From contig OV050030.1 of NCBI GenBank assembly GCA_920105625.2, positions 247,845,889 to 247,909,888 on the forward strand: DNA of 64,000 nt. Reading direction: 5' to 3'. Both the position numbers and the translations under genes were made by a program. Shown here piece after piece: positions 35,612-49,370 of the stretch. Positions within the stretch are counted from its first letter, which is position 1; each line of letters starts with the position of its first letter. The notes below the pieces were generated by a model. The model was given only the letters and a program-made list of their open reading frames with translations. It was not told the origin of the DNA and did no database searches. This DNA is from Clusia tigrina. Its lineage: Eukaryota; Arthropoda; Insecta; Diptera; Clusiidae.

Positions 35612-38600
35612 ACTTTGATAGGTGTAGGACGTACCGTATAGAAGTTAGGGCCATTTGAAGTTTTATCAGTGTTTGATTTGGGACTCAAGGGTAGCATAGC
35701 TTTCAGCGATAGCTTAAATTGACAAGAGGCTCGAGTACTTTATTGTTACAAAATTTCAAGTTTTTATGACGCTCCAGTAAAAACTTACCAGCATTTGTAT
35801 GTTGCAAACTTTGATAGGTGTAGGACGTACCGTATAGAAGTTAGGGCTATTTGAAGATTTATCAGTGTTTGATTTGGGACTCAAGGGTAGCATAGCTTTG
35901 AGCGTAAAATTAAATTGACAAGAGGCTCGAGTACTTTATTGTTACAAAATTTCAAGGTTTTATGACGTTCCAGTAAAAAGTTACAAGCATTTGTATGTTG
36001 CAAACTTTGATAGGTGTAGGACGTACCGTATAGAAGTTAGGGCCATTTGAAGTTTTATCTGTGTTTGATTTGGGACTCAAGGGTAGCATAGCTTTGAGCG
36101 ATAGCTTAAATTGACAAGAGGCTCGAGTACTTTATTGTTACAAAATTGCAAGGTTTCATGACGCTCCAGTAAAAAGTTACAAGCATTTGTATGATGCAAT
36201 CTTTGATAGTTGTACGTAGCACCGTATAGCAGTTAGGGCCATTTGAAGTTTTATCAGTGTTTGATTTGGGACTCAAGGGTAGCATAGCTTTGAGCGATAG
36301 CTTAAATTGACAAGAGGCTCGAGTACTTTATTGTTACAAAATTTCAAGGTTTTATTACGCTCCAGTAAAAAGTTACAAGCATTTGTATGTTGCAAACTTT
36401 GATAGGTGTAGGACGTACCGTATTGAAGTTAGGGCCATTTGAAGTTTGATCAGTGTTTGATTTGGGAATCACGGGTAGCATAGCTTTGAGCGATAGCTTA
36501 AATTGACAAGAGGCTCGAGTACTTTATTGTTACAAAATTTCAAGGTTTTATGACGCTCCAGTAAAAAGTTACAAGCATTTGTATGTTGCAAACTTTGATA
36601 GGTGTAGGACGTACCGTATAGAAGTTAGGGCTATTTGAAGTTTTATCAGTGTTTGATTTGGGACTCAAGGGTACCATAGCTTTGAGCGATAGCTTAAATT
36701 GACAAGAGGCTCGAGTACTTTATTGTTACAAAATTTCAAGGTCTTATGACGCTCCAGTAAAAAGTTACAAGCATTTGTATGTTGCAAACTTTGATAGGTG
36801 TAGGACGTACCGTATAGAAGTTAGGGCCATTTGAAGATTTATCAGTGTTTGATTTGGGACTCAAGGGTAGCATAACTTTGAGCGATAACTTAAATTGGCA
36901 AGAGGCTCGAGTACTTTATTGTTACAAAATTTCAAGATTTTATGACGCTCCAGTAAAAAGTTACAAGCATTTGTATGTTGCAAACTTTGATAGGTGTAGG
37001 ACGTACCGTATAGAAGTTAGGGTCATTTGAAGTTTTATCAGTGTTTGATTTGGGACTCAAGGGTAGCATAGCTTTGAGCGATAGCTTAAATTGACAAGAG
37101 GCTCGAGTACTTTATTGTTACAAAATTTCAAGGTTTTATTACGCTCCAGTAAAAAGTTACAAGCATTTGTATGTTGCAAACTTTGATAGGTGTAGGACGT
37201 ACCGTATTGAAGTTAGGGCCATTTGAAGTTTGATCAGTGTTTGATTTGGGAATCAAGGGTACCATAGCTTTGAGCGATAGCTTAAATTGACAAGAGGCTC
37301 GAGTACTTTATTGTTACAAAATTTCAAGGTTTTATGACACTCCAGTAAAAAGTTACAAGCATTTGTATGTTGCAAACTTTGATAGGTGTAGGACGTACCG
37401 TATAGAAGTTAGGGCTATTTGAAGTTTCATCAGTGTTTGATTTGGGACTCAAGGGTAGCATAGCTTTGAGCGATAGCTTAAATTGACAAGAGGCTCGAGT
37501 ACTTTATTGTTACAAAATTTCAAGGTCTTATGACGCTCCAGTAAAAAGTTACAAGCATTTGTATGTTGCAAACTTTGATAGGTGTAGGACGTACCGTATA
37601 GAAGTTAGGGCCATTTGAAGATTTATCAGTGTTTGATTTGGGACTCAAGGGTAGCATAACTTTGAGCGATAACTTAAATTGGCAAGAGGCTCGAGTACTT
37701 TATTGTTACAAAATTTCAAGATTTTATGACGCTCCAGTAAAAAGTTACAAGGATTTGTATGTTGCAAACTTTGATAGGTGTAGGACGTACCGTATAGAAG
37801 TTAGGGTCATTTGAAGTTTTATCAGTGTTTGATTTGGGACTCAAGGGTAGCATATCTTTGAGCGATAGCTTAAATTGACAAGAGGCTCGAGTACTTTATT
37901 GTTACAAAATTTCAAGGTTTCATGACGCTCCAGTAAAAAGTTACAAGCATTTGTATGTTGCAACCTTTGATATGTGTAGGACGTACCTTATAGAAGTTAG
38001 GGCCATTTGAAGTTTTATCAGTGTTTGATTTGGGACTCAAGGGTACCATAGCTTTGAGCGATAGCTTAAATTGACAAGAGGCTCGAGTACTTTATTGTTA
38101 CAAAATTTCAAGGTCTTATGACGCTCCAGTAAAAAGTTACAAGCATTTGTATGTTGCAAACTTTGATAGGTGTAGGACGTACCGTATAGAAGTTAGGGCT
38201 ATTTGAAGTTTCATCAGTGTTTGATTTGGGACTCAAGGGTACCATAGCTTTGAGCGATAGCTTAAATTGACAAGAGGCTCGAGTACTTTATTGTTACAAA
38301 ATTTCAAGGTCTTATGACGCTCCAGTAAAAAGTTACAAGCATTTGTATGTTGCAAACTTTGATAGGTGTAGGACGTACCGTATAGAAGTTAGGGCCATTT
38401 GAAGTTTTATCTGTGTTTGATTTGGGACTCAAGGGTAGCATAGCTTTGAGCGATAGCTTAAATTGACAAGAGGCTCGAGTACTTTATTGTTACAAAATTT
38501 CAAGGTTTCATGACGCTCCAGTAAAAAGTTACAAGCATTTGTATGATGCAATCTTTGATAGTTGTACGTAGCACCGTATAGCAGTTAGGGCCATTTGAAT

Positions 38601-41600
38601 TTTTATCAGTGTTTGATTTGGGACTCACGGGTAGCATAGCTTTGAGCGATAGCTTAAATTGACAAGAGGCTCGAGTACTTTATTGTTACAAAATTTCAAG
38701 GTTTCATGACGCTCCAGTAAAAAGTTACAAGCATTTGTATGATGCAATCTTTGATAGTTGTACGTAGCACCGTATAGCAGTTAGGGCCATTTGAAGTTTT
38801 ATCAGTGTTTGATTTGGGACTCAAGGGTAGCATAGCTTTGAGCGATAGCTTAAATTGACAAGAGGCTCGAGTACTTTATTGTTACAAAATTTCAAGGTTT
38901 TATTACGCTCCAGTAAAAAGTTACAAGCATTTGTATGTTGCAAACTTTGATAGGTGTAGGACGTACCGTATTGAAGTTAGGGCCATTTGAAGTTTGATCA
39001 GTGTTTGATTTGGGAATCACGGGTAGCATAGCTTTGAGCGATAGCTTAAATTGACAAGAGGCTCGAGTACTTTATTGTTACAAAATTTCAAGGTTTTATG
39101 ACGCTCCAGTAAAAAGTTACAAGCATTTGTATGTTGCAAACTTTGATAGGTGTAGGACGTACCGTATAGAAGTTAGGGCTATTTGAAGTTTTATCAGTGT
39201 TTGATTTGGGACTCAAGGGTACCATAGCTTTGAGCGATAGCTTAAATTGACAAGAGGCTCGAGTACTTTATTGTTACAAAATTTCAAGGTCTTATGACGC
39301 TCCAGTAAAAAGTTACAAGCATTTGTATGTTGCAAACTTTGATAGGTGTAGGACGTACCGTATAGAAGTTAGGGCCATTTGAAGATTTATCAGTGTTTGA
39401 TTTGGGACTCAAGGGTAGCATAACTTTGAGCGATAACTTAAATTGGCAAGAGGCTCGAGTACTTTATTGTTACAAAATTTCAAGATTTTATGACGCTCCA
39501 GTAAAAAGTTACAAGCATTTGTATGTTGCAAACTTTGATAGGTGTAGGACGTACCGTATAGAAGTTAGGGTCATTTGAAGTTTTATCAGTGTTTGATTTG
39601 GGACTCAAGGGTAGCATAGCTTTGAGCGATAGCTTAAATTGACAAGAGGCTCGAGTACTTTATTGTTACAAAATTTCAAGGTTTTATTACGCTCCAGTAA
39701 AAAGTTACAAGCATTTGTATGTTGCAAACTTTGATAGGTGTAGGACGTACCGTATTGAAGTTAGGGCCATTTGAAGTTTGATCAGTGTTTGATTTGGGAA
39801 TCAAGGGTAACATAGCTTTGAGCGATAGCTTAAATTGACAAGAGGCTCGAGTACTTTATTGTTACAAAATTTCAAGGTTTTATGACACTCCAGTAAAAAG
39901 TTACAAGCATTTGTATGTTGCAAACTTTGATAGGTGTAGGACGTACCGTATAGAAGTTAGGGCTATTTGAAGATTTATCAGTGTTTGATTTGGGACTCAA
40001 GGGTAGCATAGCTTTGAGCGTAAAATTAAATTGACAAGAGGCTCGAGTACTTTATTGTTACAAAATTTCAAGGTTTTATGACGTTCCAGTAAAAAGTTAC
40101 AAGCATTTGTATGTTGCAAACTTTGATAGGTGTAGGACGTACCGTATAGAAGTTAGGGCCATTTGAAGTTTTATCTGTGTTTGATTTGGGACTCAAGGGT
40201 AGCATAGCTTTGAGCGATAGCTTAAATTGACAAGAGGCTCGAGTACTTTATTGTTACAAAATTTCAAGGTTTCATGACGCTCCAGTAAAAAGTTACAAGC
40301 ATTTGTATGATGCAATCTTTGATAGTTGTACGTAGCACCGTATAGCAGTTAGGGCCATTTGAAGTTTTATCAGTGTTTGATTTGGGACTCAAGGGTAGCA
40401 TAGCTTTGAGCGATAGCTTAAATTGACAAGAGGCTCGAGTACTTTATTGTTACAAAATTTCAAGGTTTTATTACGCTCCAGTAAAAAGTTACAAGCATTT
40501 GTATGTTGCAAACTTTGATAGGTGTAGGACGTACCGTATTGAAGTTAGGGCCATTTGAAGTTTGATCAGTGTTTGATTTGGGAATCACGGGTAGCATAGC
40601 TTTGAGCGATAGCTTAAATTGACAAGAGGCTCGAGTACTTTATTGTTACAAAATTTCAAGGTTTTATGACGCTCCAGTAAAAAGTTACAAGCATTTGTAT
40701 GTTGCAAACTTTGATAGGTGTAGGACGTACCGTATAGAAGTTAGGGCTATTTGAAGTTTTATCAGTGTTTGATTTGGGACTCAAGGGTACCATAGCTTTG
40801 AGCGATAGCTTAAATTGACAAGAGGCTCGAGTACTTTATTGTTACAAAATTTCAAGGTCTTATGACGCTCCAGTAAAAAGTTACAAGCATTTGTATGTTG
40901 CAAACTTTGATAGGTGTAGGACGTACCGTATAGAAGTTAGGGCCATTTGAAGATTTATCAGTGTTTGATTTGGGACTCAAGGGTAGCATAACTTTGAGCG
41001 ATAACTTAAATTGGCAAGAGGCTCGAGTACTTTATTGTTACAAAATTTCAAGATTTTATGACGCTCCAGTAAAAAGTTACAAGCATTTGTATGTTGCAAA
41101 CTTTGATAGGTGTAGGACGTACCGTATAGAAGTTAGGGTCATTTGAAGTTTTATCAGTGTTTGATTTGGGACTCAAGGGTAGCATAGCTTTGAGCGATAG
41201 CTTAAATTGACAAGAGGCTCGAGTACTTTATTGTTACAAAATTTCAAGGTTTTATTACGCTCCAGTAAAAAGTTACAAGCATTTGTATGTTGCAAACTTT
41301 GATAGGTGTAGGACGTACCGTATTGAAGTTAGGGCCATTTGAAGTTTGATCAGTGTTTGATTTGGGAATCAAGGGTACCATAGCTTTGAGCGATAGCTTA
41401 AATTGACAAGAGGCTCGAGTACTTTATTGTTACAAAATTTCAAGGTTTTATGACACTCCAGTAAAAAGTTACAAGCATTTGTATGTTGCAAACTTTGATA
41501 GGTGTAGGACGTACCGTATAGAAGTTAGGGCTATTTGAAGTTTCATCAGTGTTTGATTTGGGACTCAAGGGTAGCATAGCTTTGAGCGATAGCTTAAATT

Positions 41601-44569
41601 GACAAGAGGCTCGAGTACTTTATTGTTACAAAATTTCAAGGTCTTATGACGCTCCAGTAAAAAGTTACAAGCATTTGTATGTTGCAAACTTTGATAGGTG
41701 TAGGACGTACCGTATAGAAGTTAGGGCCATTTGAAGATTTATCAGTGTTTGATTTGGGACTCAAGGGTAGCATAACTTTGAGCGATAACTTAAATTGGCA
41801 AGAGGCTCGAGTACTTTATTGTTACAAAATTTCAAGATTTTATGACGCTCCAGTAAAAAGTTACAAGGATTTGTATGTTGCAAACTTTGATAGGTGTAGG
41901 ACGTACCGTATAGAAGTTAGGGTCATTTGAAGTTTTATCAGTGTTTGATTTGGGACTCAAGGGTAGCATATCTTTGAGCGATAGCTTAAATTGACAAGAG
42001 GCTCGAGTACTTTATTGTTACAAAATTTCAAGGTTTCATGACGCTCCAGTAAAAAGTTACAAGCATTTGTATGTTGCAACCTTTGATATGTGTAGGACGT
42101 ACCTTATAGAAGTTAGGGCCATTTGAAGTTTTATCAGTGTTTGATTTGGGACTCAAGGGTACCATAGCTTTGAGCGATAGCTTAAATTGACAAGAGGCTC
42201 GAGTGCTTTATTGTTACAAAATTTCAAGGTCTTATGACGCTCCAGTAAAAAGTTACAAGCATTTGTATGTTGCAAACTTTGATAGGTGTAGGACGTACCG
42301 TATAGAAGTTAGGGCCATTTGAAGATTTATCAGTGTTTGATTTGGGACTCAAGGGTAGCATAACTTTGAGCGATAACTTAAATTGGCAAGAGGCTCGAGT
42401 ACTTTATTGTTACAAAATTTCAAGGTTTTATGACACTCCAGTAAAAAGTTACAAGCATTTGTATGTTGCAAACTTTGATAGGTGTAGGACGTACCGTATA
42501 GAAGTTAGGGCTATTTGAAGTTTCATCAGTGTTTGATTTGGGACTCAAGGGTACCATAGCTTTGAGCGATAGCTTAAATTGACAAGAGGCTCGAGTACTT
42601 TATTGTTACAAAATTTCAAGGTCTTATGACGCTCCAGTAAAAAGTTACAAGCATTTGTATGTTGCAAACTTTGATAGGTGTAGGACGTACCGTATAGAAG
42701 TTAGGGCCATTTGAAGATTTATCAGTGTTTGATTTGGGACTCAAGGGTAGCATAACTTTGAGCGATAACTTAAATTGGCAAGAGGCTCGAGTACTTTATT
42801 GTTACAAAATTTCAAGATTATATGACGCTCCAGTAAAAAGTTACAAGGATTTGTATGTTGCAAACTTTGATAGGTGTAGGACGTACCGTATAGAAGTTAG
42901 GGTCATTTGAAGTTTTATCAGTGTTTGATTTGGGACTCAAGGGTAGCATATCTTTGAGCGATAGCTTAAATTGACAAGAGGCTCGAGTACTTTATTGTTA
43001 CAAAATTTCAAGGTTTCATGACGCTCCAGTAAAAAGTTACAAGCATTTGTATGTTGCAACCTTTGATATGTGTAGGACGTACCTTATAGAAGTTAGGGCC
43101 ATTTGAAGTTTTATCAGTGTTTGATTTGGGACTCAAGGGTACCATAGCTTTGAGCGATAGCTTAAATTGACAAGAGGCTCGAGTACTTTATTGTTACAAA
43201 ATTTGAAGGTCTTATGACGCTCCAGTAAAAAGTTACAAGCATTTGTATGTTGCAAACTTTGATAGGTGTAGGACGTACCGTATAGAAGTTAGGGCCATTT
43301 GAAGATTTATCAGTGTTTGATTTGGGACTCAAGGGTAGCATAACTTTGAGCGATAACTTAAATTGGCAAGAGGCTCGAGTACTTTATTGTTACAAAATTT
43401 CAAGATTTTATGACGCTCCAGTAAAAAGTTACAAGCATTTGTATGTTGCAAACTTTGATAGGTGTAGGACGTACCGTATATAACTTACGGTCATTTGAAG
43501 TTTTATCAGTGTTTGATTTGGGACTCAAGGGTAGCATAGCTTTGAGCGATAGCTTAAATTGACAAGAGGCTCGAGTACTTTATTGTTACAAAATTTCAAG
43601 GTTTCATGACGCTCCAGTAAAAAGTTACAAGCATTTGTATGTTGCAACCTTTGATATGTGTAGGACGTACCGTATAGAAGTTATTGCTATTTGAAGTTTT
43701 ATCAGTGTTTGATTTGGGACTCAAGGGTACCGTAACTTTGAGCGATATCTTAAATTGACAAGAGGCTCGAGTACTTTATTATTACAAAATTTCAAGGTCT
43801 TATGACGCTCCAGTAAAAAGTTACAAGCATTTGTATGTTGCAAACTTTGATAGGTGTAGGAAGTACCGTATAGAAGTTAGGGCCATTTGAAGATTTATCA
43901 GTGTTTGATTTGGGACTCAAGGGTACCGTAACTTTGAGCGATAGCTTAAATTGACAAGAGGCTCGAATACTTTATTGTTACAAAATTTCAAGGTTTCATG
44001 ATGCTCCAGTAAAAAGTTACAAGCATTTGTATGTTGCAAACTTTGATATGTGTAGGACGTACCGTATAGAAGTTAGCGCTATTTGAAGTTTTATCAGTGT
44101 TTGATTTGGGACTCAAGAGTAGCAGAGCATTGAGCGACAGCTTAAATTGACAAGAGGCTCGAGTACTTTATTGTTACAAAATTTCAAGGTTTTATGACGC
44201 TTCAGTAAAAAGTTACAAGCATTTGTATGTTGCAAACTTTGATGGGTGTAGGACGTACCGTACAGAAGTTAGGGCCATTTGAAGTTTTATCAGTGTTTGA
44301 TTTGGGACTCAAGGGTAGCATAGCTTTCAGCGATTGCTTAAATTGACAAGAGGCTCGATTACTTTATTGTTACAAAATTTCAAGTTTTTATGACGATCCA
44401 GTAAAAACTTACAAGCATTTGAATGTTGCAAACTTTGATATGTGTAGGACGTACCGTATAGAAGTTAGGGCCATTTGAAGTTTTATCAGTGTTTGATTTG
44501 GGACTCAAGGGTAGCATAGCATTTTGCGACAGCTTAAATTGACAAGAGGCTCGAGTACTTTATTGTTAC
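35612..44569 (+). repeat. Superblock copy 2 (about 9.0 kb) with nested 21-mer
   Basis: Near-identical to superblock 1 but with the two monomers that copy lacks. The nested 21-mer shows as 'cgtaaaattaaattg' at 35904 and 40020, and TGG-bearing starts at 36845/40961 and 37629/41745. Private changes are 'ttgaatttttatc' near 38599, 'gggactcacggg' near 38620 and 'tataacttacggtc' near 43478. The adjacent duplicated 'gatagttgtacg' monomers lie near 38556 and 38752. It continues to the 'catagcattttgcgacagc' monomer and ends near 44569 ('acaatatttaaagg'). Confidence 0.92.
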
Positions 44570-47500
44570 AATATTTAAAGGTTTTATGACGCTCCAGTAA
44601 AAAGTTACAAGCATTTGTATGTTGCAACCTTTGATATGTGTAGGACGTACCGTATAGAAGTTAGGGCCATTTGAAGTTTTATCAGTGTTTGATTTGGGAC
44701 TCAAGGGTAGCATAACTTTGAGCGATAACTTAAATTGACAAGAGGTTCAAGTACTTTATTGTTACAAAATTTCAAGGTTTTATTACGCTCCAGTAAAAAG
44801 TTACAAGCATTTGTATGTTGCAAACTTTGATAGGTGTAGGACGTACCGTATTGAAGTTAGGGTCATTTGAAGTTTGATCAGTGTTTGATTTGGGAATCAA
44901 GGGTAGCATAGCTTTGAGCGATAGCTTAAATTGACAAGAGGCTCGATTACTTTATTGTTACAAAATTTCAAGGTTTTATGACGCTCCAGTAAAAAGTTAC
45001 AAGCATTTGTATGTTGCAAACTTTGATAGGTGTAGGACGTACCGTATAGAAGTTAGGGCTATTTGAAGTTTTATCAGTGTTTGATTTGGGACTCAAGGGT
45101 ACCATAGGTTTGAGCGATAGCTTAAATTGACAAGAGGCTCGAGTACTTTATTGTTACAAAATTTCAAGGTCTTATGACGCTCCAGTAAAAAGTTACAAGC
45201 ATTTGTATGTTGCAAACTTTGATAGGTGTAGGACGTACCGTATAGAAGTTAGGGCCATTTGAAGATTTATCAGTGTTTGATTTGGGACTCAAGGGTAGCA
45301 TAACTTTGAGCGATAACTTAAATTGGCAAGAGGCTCGAGTACTTTATTGTTACAAAATTTCAAGATTTTATGACGCTCCAGTAAAAAGTTACAAGCATTT
45401 GTATGTTGCAAACTTTGATAGGTGTAGGACGTACCGTATAGAAGTTAGGGCCATTTGAAGTTTTATCAGTGTTTGATTTGGGACTCAAGGGTAGCATAGC
45501 TTTGAGCGATAGCTTAAATTGACAAGAGGCTCGAGTACTTTATTGTTACAAAATTTCAAGGTTTCATGACGCTCCAGTAAAAAGTTACAAGCATTTGTAT
45601 GTTGCAACCTTTGATATGTGTAGGACGTACCGTATAGAAGTTAGGGCCATTTGAAGTTTTATCAGTGTTTGATTTGGGACTCAAGGGTAGCATAACTTTG
45701 AGCGATAACTTAAATTGACCAGAGGCTCGAGTACTTTATTGTTACAAAATTTCCAGATTTTATGACGCTCCAGTAAAAAGTTACAAGCATTTGTATGTTG
45801 CAAACTTTGATAGGTGTAGGACGTACCGTATAGAAGTTAGGGCCATTTGAAGTTTTATCAGTGTTTGATTTTGGACTCAAGGGTACCATAGCTTTGAGCG
45901 ATAGCTTAAATTGACAAGAGGCTCGAGTACTTTATTGTTACAAAATTTCAATGTTTTATGACGCTCCAGTAAAAAGTTACAAGCATTTGTATGTTGCAAA
46001 CTTTGATAGGTGTAGGACGTACCGTATAGAAGTTATTGCTATTTGAAGTTTTATCAGTGTTTGATTTGGGACTCAAGGGTACCGTAACTTTGAGCGATAT
46101 CGTAAATTGACAAGAGGCTCGAGTACTTTATTGTTACAAAATTTCAAGGTTTCATGATGCTCCAGTAAAAAGTTACAAGCATTTGTATGTTGCAAACTTT
46201 GATATGTGTAGGACGTACCGTATAGAAGTTAGCGCCATTTGAAGTTTTATCAGTGTTTGATTTGGGACTCAAGAGTAGCAGAGCATTGAGCGACAGCTTA
46301 AATTGACAAGAGGCTCGAGTACTTTATTGTTACAAAATTTCAAGGTTTTATGACGCTTCAGTAAAAAGTTAGAAGCATTTGTATGTTGCAAACTTTGATG
46401 GGTGTAGGACGTACCGTACAGAAGTTAGGGCCATTTGAAGTTTTATCAGTGTTTGATTTGGGACTCAAGGGTAGCATAGCTTTCAGCGATAGCTTAAGTT
46501 GACAAGAGGCTCGATTACTTTATTGTTACAAAATTTCAAGTTTTTATGACGATCCAGTAAAAACTTACAAGCATTTGTATGTTGCAAACTTTGATATGTG
46601 TAGGACGTACCGTATAGAAGTTAGGGCCATTTGAAGTTTTATCAGTGTTTGATTTGGGACTCAAGGGTAGCATAGCATTTTGCGACAGCTTAAATTGACA
46701 AGAGGCTCGAGTACTTTATTGTTACAAAATTTAAAGGTTTTATGACGCTCCAGTAAAAAGATACAAGCATTTGTATGTTGCAACCTTTGATATGTGTAGG
46801 ACGTACCGTAAAGAAGTTAGGGCCATTTGAAGTTTTATCAGTGTTTGATTTGGGACTCAAGGGTAGCATAACTTTGAGCGATAACTTAAATTGACAAGAG
46901 GCTCGAGTACTTTATTGTTACAAAATTTCAAGAGTTTATGACGCTCCAGTAAAAAGTTACAAGCATTTGTATGTTGCAAACTTTGATAGGTGTAGGACGT
47001 ACCGTATAGAAGTTAGGGCAATTTGAAGTTTTATCAGTGTTTGATTTGGGACTCAAGGGTAGCATAGCTTTGAGCGATAGCTTAAATTGACAAGAGACTC
47101 GAGTACTTTATTGTTACAAAATTTCAAGGTTTTATGACGCTCCAGTAAAAAGTTACAAGCATTTGTATGGTGCAAACTTTGATAGGTGTACGAATTACCG
47201 TATAGAAGTTAGGGCCATTTGAAGTTTTATCAGTGTTTGATTTGGGACTCAAGAGTAGCATAGCATTGAGCGATAGCTTAAATTGACAAGAGGCTCGGGT
47301 ACTTTATTGTTACAAAATTTCAAGGTTTTATGACGCTCCAATAAAAAGTTACAAGCATTTGTATGATGCATACTTTGATAGGTGTACGAATTACCGTATA
47401 GAAGTTAGGGTCATTTGAAGTTTTATCAGTGTTTGATTTTGGACTCAAGGGTACCATAGCTTTGAGCGATAGCTTAAATTGACAAGAGGCTCGAGTACTT

Positions 47501-47998
47501 TATTGTTACAAAATTTCAAGGTTTTATGACGCTCCAGTAAAAAGTTACAAGCATTTGTATGTTGCAAACTTTGATAGGTGTAGGACGTACCATATAGAAG
47601 TTATTGCTATTTGAAGTTCTGTCAGTGTTTGATTTGGGACTCAAGGGTACCGTAACTTTGAGCGATAGCTTAAATTGACAAGAGGCTCGAGTACTTTATT
47701 GTTACAAAATTTCAAGGTCTTATGACGCTCCAGTAAAAAGTTACAAGCATTTGTATGTTGCAAACTTTGATAGGTGTAGGACTTACCGTATAGAAGTTAG
47801 GGCCATTTGAAGATTTATCAGTGTTTGATTTGGGACTCAAGGGTAGCATAACTTTGAGCGATAACTTAAATTGACAAGAGGCTCGAGTACTTTATTGTTA
47901 CAAAATTTCAAGGTTTTATGACGCTCCAGTAAAAAGTTACAAGCATTTGTATGTTGCAAACTACCGTATAGAAGTTAGGGCCATTTGAAGTTTTATCA
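44570..47998 (+). repeat. Diverged domain, part 1
   Basis: Monomers here are more mixed than in the superblocks. An 11-mer spacing (2156 bp) links 44075 and 46231 ('agttagcgc'), followed in both cases by 'agagtagcagagcattgagc' and 'catagcattttgcgacagc'. Positions about 46230-47030 recur at about 52485-53280. The last monomer, 47821-47998, is 178 bp: 'gcaaact' joins 'accgtatag', an 18 bp deletion near 47962. I see no non-satellite sequence. Confidence 0.8.
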
Positions 47999-49370
47999 GT
48001 GTTTGATTTGGGACCCAAGGGTAGCATAGCTTTGAGCGATAGCTTAAATTGACAAGAGGCTCGAGTACTTTATTGTTACAAAATTTCAAGGTTTCATGAC
48101 GCTCCAGTAAAAAGTTACAAGCATTTGTATGTTGCAAACTTTGATATGTGTAGGACGTACCGTATAGAAGTTGGGGCCATTTGAAATTTTATCAGTGTTT
48201 GATTTGGGACTCACGAGTAGCATAGCATTGAGCGACAGCTTAAATTGACAAGAGGCTCGAGTACTTTATTGTTACAAAATTTCAAGGTTTTATGACGCTT
48301 CAGTAAAAAGTTACAAGCATTTGTATGTTGCAAACTTTGATGGGTGTAGGACGTACCGTACAGAAGTTAATGCCATTTGAAGTTTTATCAGTGTTTGATT
48401 TGGGACTCAAGGGTAGCATAGCTTTCAGCGATAGCTTAAATTGACAAGAGGCTCGAGTACTTTATTGTTACAAAATTTCAAGTTTTTATGACGATCCAGG
48501 AAAAACTTACAAGCATTTCTATGTTGCAAACTTTGATATGTGTAGGACGTACCGTATAGAAGTTAGAGCCATTTGAAGTTTTATCAGTGTTTGATTTGGG
48601 ACTCAAGGGTAGCATAGCATTTTGCGACAGCTTAAATTGACAAGAGACTCGAGTACTTTATTGTTACAAAATTTCAAGGTTTCATGACGCTCCAGTAAAA
48701 AGTTACAAGAATTTGTATGATGCAATCTTTGATAGGTGTACGAAGTACCGTATAGAAGTTAGGGTCATTTGAAGTTTTATCAGTGTTTGATTTGAGACTC
48801 AAGGGTAGCATAGCTTTGAGCGATAGCTTAAATTGACAAGAGGCTCGTGTACTTTATTGTTACAAAATTTCAAGGTTTTATGACGCTCCAGTAAAAAGTT
48901 ACAAGCATTTGTATGTTGCAAACTTTGACAGGTGTAGGACGTACCGTATAGAAATTAGGGCCATTTGAAGATTTATCAGTGTTTGATTTGGGACTCAAGG
49001 GTAGCATAGCTTTTAGCGATAACTTAAATTGACAAGAGGCTCGAGTACTTTATTGTTACAAAATTTCAAGGTTTTATGACGCTCCAGTAAAAAGTTACAA
49101 GCATTTGTATGTTGCAAACTTTGATAGGTGTAGGACGTACCGTATAGAAGTTAGGGCCATTTGAAGTTTTATCAGTGTTTGATTTGGGACTCAAGGGTAG
49201 CATAGCTTTGAGCGATAGCTTAAATTGACAAGAGGCTCGAGTACTTTATTGTTACAAAATTTCAAGGTTTTATGACGCTCCAGTAAAAAGTTACACGCAT
49301 TTGTATGTTGCAAACTTTGATAAGTGTAGAACGAACCGTATAGAAGTTAGGGCCATTTGAAGTTTTATCG

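Noticed and set aside
3593..45458. Twenty-odd 61-codon open frames on the + strand (GTG start, ending at 'atttga')
   Set aside because: They are the same satellite segment read repeatedly. They open only by a one-base change at a TGA, have no conserved start context, and the 196 bp unit breaks frame between copies. No recognisable protein family.
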